Source: Lentilactobacillus parafarraginis DSM 18390 = JCM 14109 (GTDB taxonomy: Bacteria; Bacillota; Bacilli; Lactobacillales; Lactobacillaceae). From it: a stretch of DNA of 41,551 nt. The stretch spans positions 1 to 41,551 of the forward strand of contig NZ_AZFZ01000023.1 in assembly GCF_001435895.1 (NCBI RefSeq), given 5' to 3'. The translations under genes and the position numbers were made by a program. Below the pieces are notes generated by a model. The model saw only the letters and a list, made by a program, of their open reading frames with translations. It made no database searches and had not been told where the DNA came from. This document shows positions 15,447-24,221 of the stretch, in pieces (the stretch's first letter is position 1; each line of letters starts with the position of its first letter).

Positions 15447-16888
15447 TGTTAAATTCGGAAAATAAATTGACCCCCGATTCAAAGTACATTCTTTTGAATA
15501 GTAGTGCGAACAGGAGCTTGGATCACAGTGTTCTGACTAACTTGTACCTGCCAATTATTGGTCGGGGAGCCCTCGAGCTGTATGAGTTGCTGTGGAGTCT
15601 TAGTATCAACGACCATAATCGGTTGATCCTGCACAAGCACTATGAACTCCAAAGTATGCTGGACGTTGGCAGCGATAAGTTATTGCGGTACCGCCGAAAA
15701 CTTGAGGGTGTCAATTTATTGAAGACATTTATCTCCTTAACTTCTGCAGATAGTTATGTTTATGAATTAAAGGTCCCGTGCAGCGCATCGGAATTTTTAA
15801 AAACCGACATCCTCTCAATTTTGTTATTGGGGAAGGTTGGCGAAGAGACTTATAATCAGATTGTCGCCCGGCTATTTCTGCCAAAGCCAGACGTGGGTAG
15901 AGTTAAAGACGTTTCGGCGTCGTTGTTGGACGTTTTTCAGGTACCAAGTAGTGATCTTAAGTCGTTACCCGGCTCGGTTAACGAGGCCAAGCGGACGATC
16001 AGCAACCGGCAAAATTTGGCTGACGTTTCTCGTCTTACACCACGGGCACATGATTTTGATTTCGACCTGTTGCTGGACATTCTTGACAATTCCTACGTTG
16101 ATTTAACAAGTGTCAAAGCAGCGTCGGATCTCATTATGTCCGAGTATGAGCTTTACGGCATCGATGAATTAAAGATGGCCGACTTTATTAAGCGAGCGAC
16201 TAATCTGAATACCAACAAATTAATTCAGCGAAACCTGAAGTTTATTATTAATCGGGATTACACGCAGCCTGACGTTACTGATCGGCTTCAGGCACCTCAA
16301 AATACGCAATCGGCAACTGAAACTGGCAAGCAGGCTGATTCATTGCCCAAAGACCGCGAACTTCAAGAAGTCATTGACATTGCTAAAAACAATGCGCCGA
16401 TAGCGCTGCTGAAACAAATTAAGGATCAACGTCACGGAATGGTCACTGAGGGTGAACAGCGGGCCGTTCGCGATTTAGTGGCCCGGGGGATTTTCCCAAC
16501 GGAAGTCATTAACATGTTAATTTATTATTTATTGGCTGATGATCAACATTCAACTCTCAATAAGAACTTGATGGCGACCATTGCCGATGATTGGGCGCAA
16601 CACCATGTGGCGACGGCTGAAGACGCGATTTCTCAGCTTCAAGAGCGGGTTAAAAAGCAGGAAGCGGCCCGTACTAAACGTCAGAATCGCCGCTACTCCG
16701 GTGGTCGTGGCCAAATCAAGGAAACCCTTCCGGATTGGGCCAAGGCCGACCAACCCGGTTCCGCGACGTCTAAGAAGGCCGCTGCTCAATCAACTAATAA
16801 GAAGAAATCCAAGGCCCAACAAGCCCTTGAGCACAAGCGGGTAGACGAAGCTTTAGCCCGTTTACGGCAGAAAAAAGAGGATCAGTGA
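15446..16888 (+). CDS. dnaB: replication initiation and membrane attachment protein DnaB
   Basis: The Gram-positive primosomal protein that works with DnaD and DnaI to load the replicative helicase at oriC and restart sites; it is not the helicase itself. The 480-residue protein has a helical N-terminal DDBH1-like region, a second DnaB/DnaD (DDBH2) region near 310-390, and a basic Lys/Arg/Ala/Gln-rich tail (about 390-480). The start overlaps the nrdR stop and follows GGAGGAG. dnaI is next, giving the conserved nrdR-dnaB-dnaI order. Confidence 0.95.
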   Translation: MLNSENKLTPDSKYILLNSSANRSLDHSVLTNLYLPIIGRGALELYELLWSLSINDHNRLILHKHYELQSMLDVGSDKLLRYRRKLEGVNLLKTFISLTSADSYVYELKVPCSASEFLKTDILSILLLGKVGEETYNQIVARLFLPKPDVGRVKDVSASLLDVFQVPSSDLKSLPGSVNEAKRTISNRQNLADVSRLTPRAHDFDFDLLLDILDNSYVDLTSVKAASDLIMSEYELYGIDELKMADFIKRATNLNTNKLIQRNLKFIINRDYTQPDVTDRLQAPQNTQSATETGKQADSLPKDRELQEVIDIAKNNAPIALLKQIKDQRHGMVTEGEQRAVRDLVARGIFPTEVINMLIYYLLADDQHSTLNKNLMATIADDWAQHHVATAEDAISQLQERVKKQEAARTKRQNRRYSGGRGQIKETLPDWAKADQPGSATSKKAAAQSTNKKKSKAQQALEHKRVDEALARLRQKKEDQ

Positions 16889-16899
16889 GGTGAAAAAGG

Positions 16900-17841
16900 A
16901 TGGAACCGGTTAGTAAGTATGTGAAGCAATTTTTGAAAGATCGCAGCATTAACGGCAAGGGGGCTCACGAGAGTTATAAGCAGGCCGTTGATCAGATTAA
17001 ATCCGATCCGGAAATCGTTCAATTTGTCAAGGATCACCAGTCGCAGCTTGCAAGTGATGCCGTGCTGCGCTCCATTCCCAAGCTGCGAGAATACCTGATT
17101 GTTCGCGATGATTTAAAAAGCGATAAGCAGCCGTTCGCGCCTGGCTATATTCCCCAGCTGGTTGTCAGCGACCATATGATTGAAATTTCTTACGCGCCGT
17201 CTCCTGAAACCATTGCCAAGCAGAAATCCGAACAGCTTGCCCGGCGTGTCACGACCATTTCAATGCCTAAAGACATTCGCAATGCATCCCTTCAGAATTT
17301 TGACCAGTCCGACCAACAACGATACGATGCCTTTGGTCGAGTGGTTCTCTTTACTGACGACTATGTTAAACGCCAGCAATTTGAACCCGGGTATTATATT
17401 TATGGGCCGTTTGGGGTAGGCAAAACGTATTTGTTGGGCGCGTTGGCCAATGATTTGGCTGATCACAATGTTTTGACCACACTCGTTCATTTTCCAAGCT
17501 TTGAAAGTGAAATGAAAGCGTCTATTTCAGACAATAGTTATCTTGAAAAGATTGACGCTGTTAAAAAATCCCAGATTTTGATGTTGGATGATATTGGTGC
17601 CGGAACGCTGTCTTCTTGGGTTCGTGACGAGGTTCTCGGCGTCATTTTGGAATACCGGATGCAACAGCAACTGCCGATGTTCTTCAGCTCCAATTTATCT
17701 ATGGATCAGCTGGAAACAGAATGGCTGGCCCATAACAATCGTGGGGATGAAGAACCGCTGAAAGCCAAACGACTAATGCAGCGAATTCGTTTCCTGTCCA
17801 GAGAAGTTGAAATGGCTGGTAAAAATCGGCGACCAATGTAA
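16900..17841 (+). CDS. dnaI: primosomal helicase loader DnaI
   Basis: An AAA+ ATPase that loads the replicative helicase. In 313 residues: an N-terminal helicase-binding domain (about 1-130), then the AAA+ module with Walker A GPFGVGKTY (169-177) and Walker B ILMLDDIG (226-233). The protein has no cysteine at all, whereas the N-terminal domain of Bacillus DnaI binds zinc through Cys/His; the matching stretch here (about residues 62-90) retains only the PGYIPQL end. It follows dnaB by 11 bases and overlaps nothing. Confidence 0.95.
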   Translation: MEPVSKYVKQFLKDRSINGKGAHESYKQAVDQIKSDPEIVQFVKDHQSQLASDAVLRSIPKLREYLIVRDDLKSDKQPFAPGYIPQLVVSDHMIEISYAPSPETIAKQKSEQLARRVTTISMPKDIRNASLQNFDQSDQQRYDAFGRVVLFTDDYVKRQQFEPGYYIYGPFGVGKTYLLGALANDLADHNVLTTLVHFPSFESEMKASISDNSYLEKIDAVKKSQILMLDDIGAGTLSSWVRDEVLGVILEYRMQQQLPMFFSSNLSMDQLETEWLAHNNRGDEEPLKAKRLMQRIRFLSREVEMAGKNRRPM

Positions 17842-17856
17842 ATTTTCACTTTCGGA

Positions 17857-17885
17857 TTGACAACTATGAAAATCAATTCTATACT
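17857..17885 (+). promoter_or_regulatory. sigma-A promoter of thrS
   Basis: TTGACA (17857-17862), a 17-base spacer and TATACT (17880-17885). It lies just downstream of dnaI and drives the T-box leader. Confidence 0.88.
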
Positions 17886-17894
17886 TAAAACCAA

Positions 17895-18134
17895 TGAATC
17901 AAGGAGACATGACAATCACTTCTCATCGCAGGGAGGACGGCCACTAACTGGAAGGCTGTCCGTTTAGAAAATGATTGTTACCACTCCTTGAAATGGACTG
18001 CGGAAAATGCGATTCCGGTTGGTACCGTTAGCAACCACATGAGTGCTTTTTGGGGGATCCTCTCAAAAGGTGAAATGGGTGGAACCGCGCTAATTGCGTC
18101 CCTAGTGTACAACTCGTACACTAGGGATTTTTTT
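17895..18134 (+). promoter_or_regulatory. T-box riboswitch (tRNA-Thr) in the thrS leader
   Basis: Stem I is closed by CAAGGAG and CTCCTTG; next to the closing helix on the 3' side is the specifier codon ACC (17980-17982), a threonine codon. The upper stem pairs GGACGGCC with GGCTGTCC. The T-box sequence GGTGGAACCGCG lies near 18078-18089, just before the terminator hairpin. Uncharged tRNA-Thr should favour the antiterminator and switch on thrS. The leader accounts for most of the 326 bases between dnaI and thrS. Confidence 0.93.
18100..18134 (+). terminator. T-box-controlled terminator before thrS
   Basis: CCCTAGTGTAC and GTACACTAGGG form a perfect 11-bp stem with a five-base loop, followed by A and seven T. 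It is the alternative to the T-box antiterminator. Confidence 0.94.
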
Positions 18135-18167
18135 GTGGTCCTGGAAAATATAAAGGAGTTAATAGAT

Positions 18168-20111
18168 ATGGCAAAACTTTCATTTGAGTTTCCCGATGGC
18201 AGCGTCAAAGAATTTGACGATGGCGTTACGGCAGAAGACATTGCAAAGTCAATTGCAATCAGTTTAGGAAAAAAGGCGGTTGCCGGCAAGGTTGACGGCA
18301 AGTTTGTCAATAAAAACGAACCGTTACATAAGGGCGGTAAGATTGAAATCGTGACTGGCGATTCTGCCGATGGTCTCAGTGTTTTAAGAGAAACTGCCGC
18401 CCAGATTTTAAAGGCAGCGATTGCGGCAGACTTCAAGAATATCTACTTTGGGGAAAGCGCTGCTGATGAAGATGGCTTCTTCGTTGACACTGATAAAGCA
18501 GATACCCAGATCAGCGTGGACCAGTTGGGGGATCTGTCAAAATCAATGGAAAAGTTGATTAAGCAGGACCTGCCAATTAACGTGACATTTTTGAGCAAGG
18601 CTGATGCGCTTGCATTGGTTAAGGGCGATCCTTACCAAACCGAATTGGTCAATGAAAAGGACGCTAACGACAAGGTTAAGTTCTTTGAAATTGGTGATTT
18701 TAAGTCAGTTGCTGAAGGTGCTGTTTTGCCATCAACCGGTAAAGTTAAGATCTTCAAGCTGTTGTCAGTTGCCGGGGCATATTGGCAGGGTAAGTCGTCA
18801 AACCCAATGTTGCAACGGATTTACGCAACGGCCTTCAACAAGCAGTCCGAATTGGACGAAGACCTTAAGAAGCGCCAGGAGGCTCATGAACGTGACCACC
18901 GGGTAATTGGAAATCAGTTGGACCTGTTCTTTGTTGATCCAAAGGTCGGTGCCGGATTACCTTACTGGATGCCAAACGGAGCCACGATTCGCCGGACCAT
19001 TGAACGCTACATTGTTGACAAGGAAGTCGCTAACGGCTATGAACACGTTTATACCCCCGTTTTGGCCAACCTTGACCTTTACAAACAGTCCGGTCACTGG
19101 GATCACTACCGTGAGGACATGTTCCCACCAATGGATATGGGGGATGGCGAACAGCTTGAATTACGGCCGATGAATTGCCCAAGTCATATTCAGATTTACA
19201 ATCACCACATTCGTTCATATCGTGAATTACCGCTGCGAATTGCTGAACTCGGCATGATGCACCGTTATGAAAAGTCTGGGGCCCTGAGTGGCTTGCAACG
19301 GGTTCGGGAAATGACCTTGAACGATGGTCATACATTTGTTGCCCTTGACCAAATTCAAGAAGAATTCAAGAACATTTTGAACTTAATGGTCGATGTTTAT
19401 CATGATTTTGATATCAACGATTATACATTCCGTTTGAGCTATCGAGACCCTGAGAACACCGAAAAATATTTCGACGATGATGAAATGTGGAACCGCGCTC
19501 AAACCATGTTGAAGGGTGCCATGGATGAAATGGGCCTGGATTACACTGAAGCTGAAGGTGAAGCCGCCTTCTATGGTCCAAAGTTGGATGTTCAAACCAA
19601 GACTGCTTTGGGCAATGAAGAAACGTTGTCAACTATTCAGCTGGACTTCATGCTTCCCGACCGATTTGATCTGCACTACGTTGGTGAAGATGGCAAGCAG
19701 CATCGCCCAGTCATGATTCACCGTGGTTTGGTTTCGACAATGGAACGATTTGTGGCTTACCTGACTGAAATTTACAAGGGAGCGTTCCCAACATGGTTGG
19801 CCCCACACCAAGTTAAAATTATCCCGGTTTCACAGGATAAGCATGGCGATTACGCTAAGCAGATCAATGACCAACTGCGTAAGTTGAAGATCCGCTCCTC
19901 AGTTGAAACCCGCGGTGAGAAGATGGGCTACTTGATTCGGGATGCCCAAACCCACAAGATTCCATACACGTTGGTTGTGGGTGATGAAGAAGTCAACGGC
20001 AAGAGTGTTTCGGTTCGTCGTTATGGCGAACAGGATACTCAATCTGAATCGTTGGATGCCTTTGTTGATGAGATTCAAAAGGATATTGCCTCATACTCCC
20101 GTAACGATTAA
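18168..20111 (+). CDS. thrS: threonyl-tRNA synthetase with a degenerate editing site
   Basis: Charges tRNA-Thr with threonine. In 647 residues: TGS domain (1-62), editing (N2) domain (about 63-225), class II catalytic core (about 240-535) and anticodon domain (about 545-645). The synthetic-site zinc ligands are intact: Cys337 in MNCPSH, His388 in DGHTF and His518 in MIHRG. The four conserved editing-site residues (E. coli His73, His77, Cys182, His186) align to Glu75, Gln79, Ala182 and Val186. Hydrolysis of Ser-tRNA-Thr by this domain is therefore probably lost. ATG at 18168 follows AAAGGAG; the frame runs open through the T-box, but that is not coding. Confidence 0.97.
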   Translation: MAKLSFEFPDGSVKEFDDGVTAEDIAKSIAISLGKKAVAGKVDGKFVNKNEPLHKGGKIEIVTGDSADGLSVLRETAAQILKAAIAADFKNIYFGESAADEDGFFVDTDKADTQISVDQLGDLSKSMEKLIKQDLPINVTFLSKADALALVKGDPYQTELVNEKDANDKVKFFEIGDFKSVAEGAVLPSTGKVKIFKLLSVAGAYWQGKSSNPMLQRIYATAFNKQSELDEDLKKRQEAHERDHRVIGNQLDLFFVDPKVGAGLPYWMPNGATIRRTIERYIVDKEVANGYEHVYTPVLANLDLYKQSGHWDHYREDMFPPMDMGDGEQLELRPMNCPSHIQIYNHHIRSYRELPLRIAELGMMHRYEKSGALSGLQRVREMTLNDGHTFVALDQIQEEFKNILNLMVDVYHDFDINDYTFRLSYRDPENTEKYFDDDEMWNRAQTMLKGAMDEMGLDYTEAEGEAAFYGPKLDVQTKTALGNEETLSTIQLDFMLPDRFDLHYVGEDGKQHRPVMIHRGLVSTMERFVAYLTEIYKGAFPTWLAPHQVKIIPVSQDKHGDYAKQINDQLRKLKIRSSVETRGEKMGYLIRDAQTHKIPYTLVVGDEEVNGKSVSVRRYGEQDTQSESLDAFVDEIQKDIASYSRND

Positions 20112-20131
20112 TTTGGATAAGAAAGCGATTG

Positions 20132-20160
20132 TTGACACGTTTGATAATCGATGATATGAT
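20132..20160 (+). promoter_or_regulatory. sigma-A promoter of infC-rpmI-rplT
   Basis: TTGACA (20132-20137), a 17-base spacer and TATGAT (20155-20160), only 20 bases after thrS. Confidence 0.88.
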
Positions 20161-20165
20161 ATTGA

Positions 20166-20300
20166 AGTTGACATGAAAGCAGAAGCAACCCGCTTCTCGC
20201 CTTAGTGAAGCTATTCGCTGGGCATGATATCGAGTAAGAACCTGTTCGATAGGTTCTTTAATGATGGCGGGTGCAGTTTGTACCCGCCATCTTTCTGCTT
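20166..20300 (+). promoter_or_regulatory. ribosomal protein L20-type autoregulatory leader with terminator
   Basis: The leader between promoter and infC contains AGAAGC/GCTTCT (20181-20197), AAGAACCT/AGGTTCTT (20236-20258) and a strong terminator-like hairpin GATGGCGGGT/ACCCGCCATC (20263-20291) followed by TTTCTGCTT. Placement and architecture fit the Firmicutes L20 leader, in which L20 (rplT, third gene) binds its own leader and causes premature termination. The L20-binding pseudoknot was not modelled. Confidence 0.75.
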
Positions 20301-20327
20301 GTTCAAATTATTTGGAGGTGAAGCACC

Positions 20328-20849
20328 ATAGCTAAAGATATGATGGTTAATGATGGAATCCGAGCACGTGAGGTTCGTTTAATCGGGCCCAATGGTGATC
20401 AATTAGGTGTGAAATCTAAGAACGAGGCGCTTAAATTAGCTGAAGACGCTGAACTCGACTTAGTACTTGTTGCACCAAAAGCAAAGCCACCAGTTGCCAA
20501 GATTCTTGATTATGGGAAGTACCGGTTTGAACTTCAAAAGAAGGAACGGGAATCCCGTAAGAAACAAAAAGTCATCAGTGTCAAAGAAGTTCGTCTGAGT
20601 CCAACAATTGATGTTAACGATTTTAATACCAAATTGAAGAACGCCAAGAAGTTTTTGGCAAAGGGCGAAAAGGTTCGAGTTTCAATTCGGTTTAAGGGAC
20701 GTGCCATTACACATAAGGAAATTGGTCGAAACGTTCTCGAAAGAATGGCTAAGGAAACTGACGATGTTGCAGTTGTCACCCAACGGCCAAAAATGGACGG
20801 TAGAAGCATGTTCTTAATGCTATCGCCTAAGGAACCCGATAAAAAATAA
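20328..20849 (+). CDS. infC: translation initiation factor IF-3, probable AUA start
   Basis: Binds the 30S subunit, proofreads start-codon/initiator tRNA pairing and prevents early subunit joining. The conserved N-terminal motif [13 protein letters not shown], the helical linker and the C-terminal domain ([15 protein letters not shown]) are present. GGAGGTG (20314-20320) is seven bases before ATA at 20328 but 19 bases before the first ATG (20340), and the ATA start yields the N terminus of known IF3 proteins (residues AKDM before MVND). The start is therefore taken as ATA, giving 173 residues. Rare start codons are a known autoregulatory device in infC. Confidence 0.9.
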   Translation: MAKDMMVNDGIRAREVRLIGPNGDQLGVKSKNEALKLAEDAELDLVLVAPKAKPPVAKILDYGKYRFELQKKERESRKKQKVISVKEVRLSPTIDVNDFNTKLKNAKKFLAKGEKVRVSIRFKGRAITHKEIGRNVLERMAKETDDVAVVTQRPKMDGRSMFLMLSPKEPDKK

Positions 20850-20879
20850 TTTTTAAAATTTTGAGGAGGATTTTTACCA

Positions 20880-21074
20880 ATGCCTAAACAAAAAACCAAC
20901 CGTGCTGCAGCAAAACGTTTCAAGAAGACTGCTAACGGCGGAATTAAGAGTGCCCATGCATATACAAGTCACCGTTTTCACGGCAAGACAAAGAAACAGC
21001 GTCGCCAACTTCGTGGTACACATATGATGGATCACACTAATCTTAAGACTTACACTAAGTTACTTTCCAAGTAA
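20880..21074 (+). CDS. rpmI: 50S ribosomal protein L35
   Basis: A 64-residue, highly basic protein ([17 protein letters not shown] at the start, with [17 protein letters not shown] in the centre) matching bacterial L35, a component of the large subunit. It follows infC by 30 bases with GAGGAGG before the ATG, in the standard infC-rpmI-rplT order. Confidence 0.98.
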   Translation: MPKQKTNRAAAKRFKKTANGGIKSAHAYTSHRFHGKTKKQRRQLRGTHMMDHTNLKTYTKLLSK

Positions 21075-21135
21075 TTTTTGTAATTCGACGCGACTAGATT
21101 AATTAAATTGATATTTATCATAGGAGGAATTCAAC

Positions 21136-21492
21136 ATGCCACGAGTAAAAGGTGGAACAGTTACACACGCACGTCGTAAACGTGTATTGAAATTAGCAAA
21201 GGGTTATCGCGGCGGCAAGTCACGCTTGTTTAAGACTGCTAAAGACCAAGTAATGAAGTCACAGGTTTATGCTTTCCGTGACCGTCGTAACAACAAAGGG
21301 AACTTCCGGAAACTCTGGATTGCCCGGATCAACGCTGCTGCTCGCTTGAATGATTTAAGCTACAGCAAATTAATGCACGGTCTTAAATTAGCCAACATTG
21401 ATATGAACCGGAAGATGTTAGCTGACTTAGCCGTTAACGATGCTGATGCATTCAAAGCATTAACTGACGAAGCTAAAAAAGCTCTTAAGTAA
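21136..21492 (+). CDS. rplT: 50S ribosomal protein L20
   Basis: A 118-residue protein of usual length, with the long basic N-terminal helix ([19 protein letters not shown]) and a globular C-terminal domain ([14 protein letters not shown]). It is needed early in 50S assembly and, in Firmicutes, represses its own operon by binding the infC leader, present here at 20166-20300. AGGAGG precedes the ATG, and a terminator follows at 21510-21544. Confidence 0.98.
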   Translation: MPRVKGGTVTHARRKRVLKLAKGYRGGKSRLFKTAKDQVMKSQVYAFRDRRNNKGNFRKLWIARINAAARLNDLSYSKLMHGLKLANIDMNRKMLADLAVNDADAFKALTDEAKKALK

Positions 21493-21509
21493 TTTTGATG
21501 TGCTAAAAT

Positions 21510-21544
21510 AACTTTCACCGATGCTTTTTGGTGGAAGTTTTTTT
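21510..21544 (+). terminator. intrinsic terminator after rplT
   Basis: AACTTTCACC and GGTGGAAGTT form a 10-bp stem with a ten-base loop, then a run of T. Confidence 0.9.
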
Positions 21545-21576
21545 AAATAAAAAAACCAATACCTAAGGAGGAGCAT

Positions 21577-22092
21577 ATGTTGTCAAAATTTAAACCAACG
21601 TGGATGATTGAAAGCATTTTTAGTATCACGCCTCAATTCCTGTTGGAAAATCATATCAACTGTGTTCTAACCGATTTAGACAACACGTTAATTCCTTGGA
21701 ATTCAAAGAAGGGCTCAGAAGAATTACGGTCCTGGCTTCACGAAACGCGAAAGTACGGGGTTAAGGTTATCGTTGTGTCAAATAATAGTCACCGACGAAT
21801 TCACAAAGCGGTTAAGGACTATCAGCTGCCAATTGTTCCGCGAGCGATGAAGCCGCTCACGATTGGGATCCGGCACGCAATTAAAGAATTCGGTCTTAAA
21901 AAGCAAAATACGGTGATGGTTGGCGACCAACTTTTAACCGATGTGGTTGCCGCCAATAGCTGTCGAGTCCGTAGTATTTTAGTAAAACCACTTGTGAATA
22001 ATGATGCGTGGAACACCACGATTAACCGGATGATGGAAAAGGTTATTTGGAATAAATTAATCAAAAAATATCCTAATTTACATTGGGAATAG
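21577..22092 (+). CDS. yqeG: YqeG-family HAD phosphatase
   Basis: A 171-residue HAD superfamily (subfamily IIIA) phosphatase. Motif I DLDNT is at residues 33-37 with nucleophile Asp33 and general acid Asp35; motif II VVSNNS and the motif III/IV region KPLT...MVGDQLLTDV follow. The substrate is unknown; related proteins include mitochondrial phosphatidylglycerophosphate phosphatases. AAGGAGGAG precedes the ATG. It heads yqeG-yqeH-yhbY-nadD-yqeK-rsfS-yqeM, an order conserved across Bacilli. Confidence 0.93.
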   Translation: MLSKFKPTWMIESIFSITPQFLLENHINCVLTDLDNTLIPWNSKKGSEELRSWLHETRKYGVKVIVVSNNSHRRIHKAVKDYQLPIVPRAMKPLTIGIRHAIKEFGLKKQNTVMVGDQLLTDVVAANSCRVRSILVKPLVNNDAWNTTINRMMEKVIWNKLIKKYPNLHWE

Positions 22093-22101
22093 GAGGAGAG
22101 T

Positions 22102-23238
22102 ATGTCAGAAACTGATATTATTGTTGATGGGCAGGTTGTTCATTGTGTGGGGTGTGGCGCCAAGGTTCAAACGGTTAACAAAGCCGAGTTGGGGTACACG
22201 CCAAAGTCGGCATTGGAGAAGGGCTTACAGAATGGTGAAGTTTATTGTCAACGGTGTTTTCGACTTCGTCACTATAATGAAATTGCCCCCGTCAGCTTAT
22301 CTGACGATGACTTTCTGAAATTACTGACCAGTATTTCGGCAACTGATTCATTAATACTGTACGTGGTTGATATTTTTGATGTGAATGGTAGCATGATTCC
22401 TGGGTTACATCGCTTTGTTGGCGACAATCCGGTTATTTTAGTGGGAAATAAGCTAGATGTGCTGCCGAAGTCGCTTAAGAAGCGTAAAGTTCGTGATTGG
22501 TTGCGTCAACAGGCCAACGCTGTCGGCATTCGGCCAATTGATGTCGAACTTATTTCAGCAAAGACAAATTACGATGTGGATCACTTATTAGATCAGATCG
22601 AAAAGTATCGCAATGGTAAGGACGTTTACGTCGTTGGGGTGACCAACGTTGGTAAATCAACCCTGATCAACGGAATTATTCGCCAATCAACCGGAATCAA
22701 GGAATTGATTACCACGTCCCGCTTTCCTGGGACAACCCTTGATCGAATTGATATTCCGCTGGATGATGGCCATTCGTTAGTTGACACGCCCGGGATTATT
22801 CAGCCTGAGCAGATGGCTCATCATCTAGTTGGCAAGGAATTAAATCTAGTTACCCCTCAAAAGACAATCAAACCAAAGGGTTACCAGTTGAATCCGGCCC
22901 AAACGCTTTTCTTCGCGGGAGTTGCCCGTTTTGATTACGTGACCGGTGATGATCGCGAAGGGTTCACAGTTTATGCTGAAAATAACCTGTACCTTCACCG
23001 GACGAAACTTGAGAACGCCGATAGTTTCTATGCCGATCATCTGGGCGGATTACTAAATCCACCAAGTGAGGAACGAAAAGCTGATTTTCCGGCTTTAGAA
23101 CGTCACGAATTTAAAACCACCCAAAAAAGCGACGTTGTCCTTGAAGGCTTGGGATGGGTGACCGTTCCGGCTGGGGTGGTTGTTGCCGGGTGGGCACCAA
23201 AAGGGGTTGCTGTTTTACTCAGACCCGCAATGATTTAA
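22102..23238 (+). CDS. yqeH: ribosome biogenesis GTPase YqeH
   Basis: A circularly permuted GTPase that aids assembly of the 30S subunit. In 378 residues: an N-terminal zinc finger (Cys15, Cys18, Cys49, Cys52), then G4 GNKLD (about 113-117), G5 SAK, G1 GVTNVGKST (about 179-187) and G3 DTPG, the order that defines circular permutation, followed by a C-terminal RNA-binding domain. It follows yqeG by nine bases. Confidence 0.96.
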   Translation: MSETDIIVDGQVVHCVGCGAKVQTVNKAELGYTPKSALEKGLQNGEVYCQRCFRLRHYNEIAPVSLSDDDFLKLLTSISATDSLILYVVDIFDVNGSMIPGLHRFVGDNPVILVGNKLDVLPKSLKKRKVRDWLRQQANAVGIRPIDVELISAKTNYDVDHLLDQIEKYRNGKDVYVVGVTNVGKSTLINGIIRQSTGIKELITTSRFPGTTLDRIDIPLDDGHSLVDTPGIIQPEQMAHHLVGKELNLVTPQKTIKPKGYQLNPAQTLFFAGVARFDYVTGDDREGFTVYAENNLYLHRTKLENADSFYADHLGGLLNPPSEERKADFPALERHEFKTTQKSDVVLEGLGWVTVPAGVVVAGWAPKGVAVLLRPAMI

Positions 23239-23254
23239 AAATGAAGAGGTATTT

Positions 23255-23566
23255 ATGGAATTAACAGGAAAGCAAAAACGATTTTTACGCGCATCAGCTA
23301 ACCGGATGCGGCCAATTTTTGAGATTGGTAAAAACGGTTTATCAAAGGTTTGGCTTGATGAGATTAGTAAAGCTCTGGATAGTCGCGAACTGATTAAAGT
23401 TAATATTCTTCAAAACGCGTCGGTCACTCCCAGTGACGTTGCGGAATTTGTTATGAGCCGTAGTGACATTACGGTTGTCCAGAAGTTAGGTAAGACAGTG
23501 GTTTTATTTAAGCAGTCTTCTAACGAGGATAATCGGGCGTTGTCATCACAAGTTTTTTCAATCTAA
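23255..23566 (+). CDS. yhbY: YhbY/YqeI-family RNA-binding protein
   Basis: A 103-residue CRM-domain protein associated with pre-50S particles. It begins with LTGKQKRFLRA, the usual start of the family, and has the GKNGLS motif (residues 26-31) in place of the GxxG RNA-binding loop. It is 16 bases after yqeH, and GAAGAGG precedes the ATG. Confidence 0.94.
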   Translation: MELTGKQKRFLRASANRMRPIFEIGKNGLSKVWLDEISKALDSRELIKVNILQNASVTPSDVAEFVMSRSDITVVQKLGKTVVLFKQSSNEDNRALSSQVFSI

Positions 23567-23588
23567 AGTAGTTTCGAGGTATCTGAAC

Positions 23589-24221
23589 ATGGTGAATGTC
23601 AGTCGGACAGTCCAAATTCTTCCAAAAACAAAGGTTATCTCTACCCATAAACGTAAACGGGTTGGTATTCTTGGCGGAACGTTTAATCCGGTCCACAATG
23701 GTCATTTGATCATTGCTGATCAGGTTTGCAGTCAATTAGGTCTCGACCAGGTTTATTTTATGCCGGATGCCAATCCGCCCCACGTTGATCAAAAATTGGC
23801 GATTGATTCGCGCGATCGCGTTGCCATGGTGAACGCTGCCATTTATGGCAACCCAAAGTTCGCCATTGAGATGACCGAGATTTTTCGGGGCGGTGTCAGT
23901 TATTCTTACGATACGATGCTGGAATTAACTCGGCGACATCCTGAAAATCAATATTATTTTATTATTGGCGGCGATATGGTGAGCTATTTGCCGAAGTGGC
24001 ACCGAATAGACGACCTGGTCAAGCTGGTGTCGTTTGTCGGCGTTAAACGCGACGGGTACACGCCAGCGTCAAAATATCCTATAATTTGGGTAGACGTTCC
24101 CTACATCGATATTTCGTCAACCCTAATCAGATCCAAAATTCGACAGCATCAATCCATTCGTTATTTAGTCCCGGATGCTGTTTTGAAATATATAAAGGAG
24201 CATCATCTTTATGAAAGATAA
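23589..24221 (+). CDS. nadD: nicotinate-nucleotide adenylyltransferase
   Basis: Adenylates nicotinate mononucleotide in NAD synthesis. In 210 residues: GILGGTFNPVHNGHL (27-41) carries the nucleotidyl-transfer motif with the HxGH-type site, and SSTLIRSKIR near 175 is the conserved C-terminal phosphate-binding motif. The ~24-residue basic leader before GILGG is longer than usual, but no better start with a ribosome site is visible. The end overlaps yqeK by 11 bases. Confidence 0.95.
   Translation: MVNVSRTVQILPKTKVISTHKRKRVGILGGTFNPVHNGHLIIADQVCSQLGLDQVYFMPDANPPHVDQKLAIDSRDRVAMVNAAIYGNPKFAIEMTEIFRGGVSYSYDTMLELTRRHPENQYYFIIGGDMVSYLPKWHRIDDLVKLVSFVGVKRDGYTPASKYPIIWVDVPYIDISSTLIRSKIRQHQSIRYLVPDAVLKYIKEHHLYER

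Noticed and set aside
17988-18167. A 60-codon upstream extension of thrS
   Set aside because: It covers the T-box, including antiterminator and terminator. The ThrRS TGS domain starts normally at 18168 with a strong ribosome site.
17978-18436. A 152-codon minus-strand frame over the T-box and the thrS start
   Set aside because: Shadow of thrS; no ribosome site and no family resemblance.
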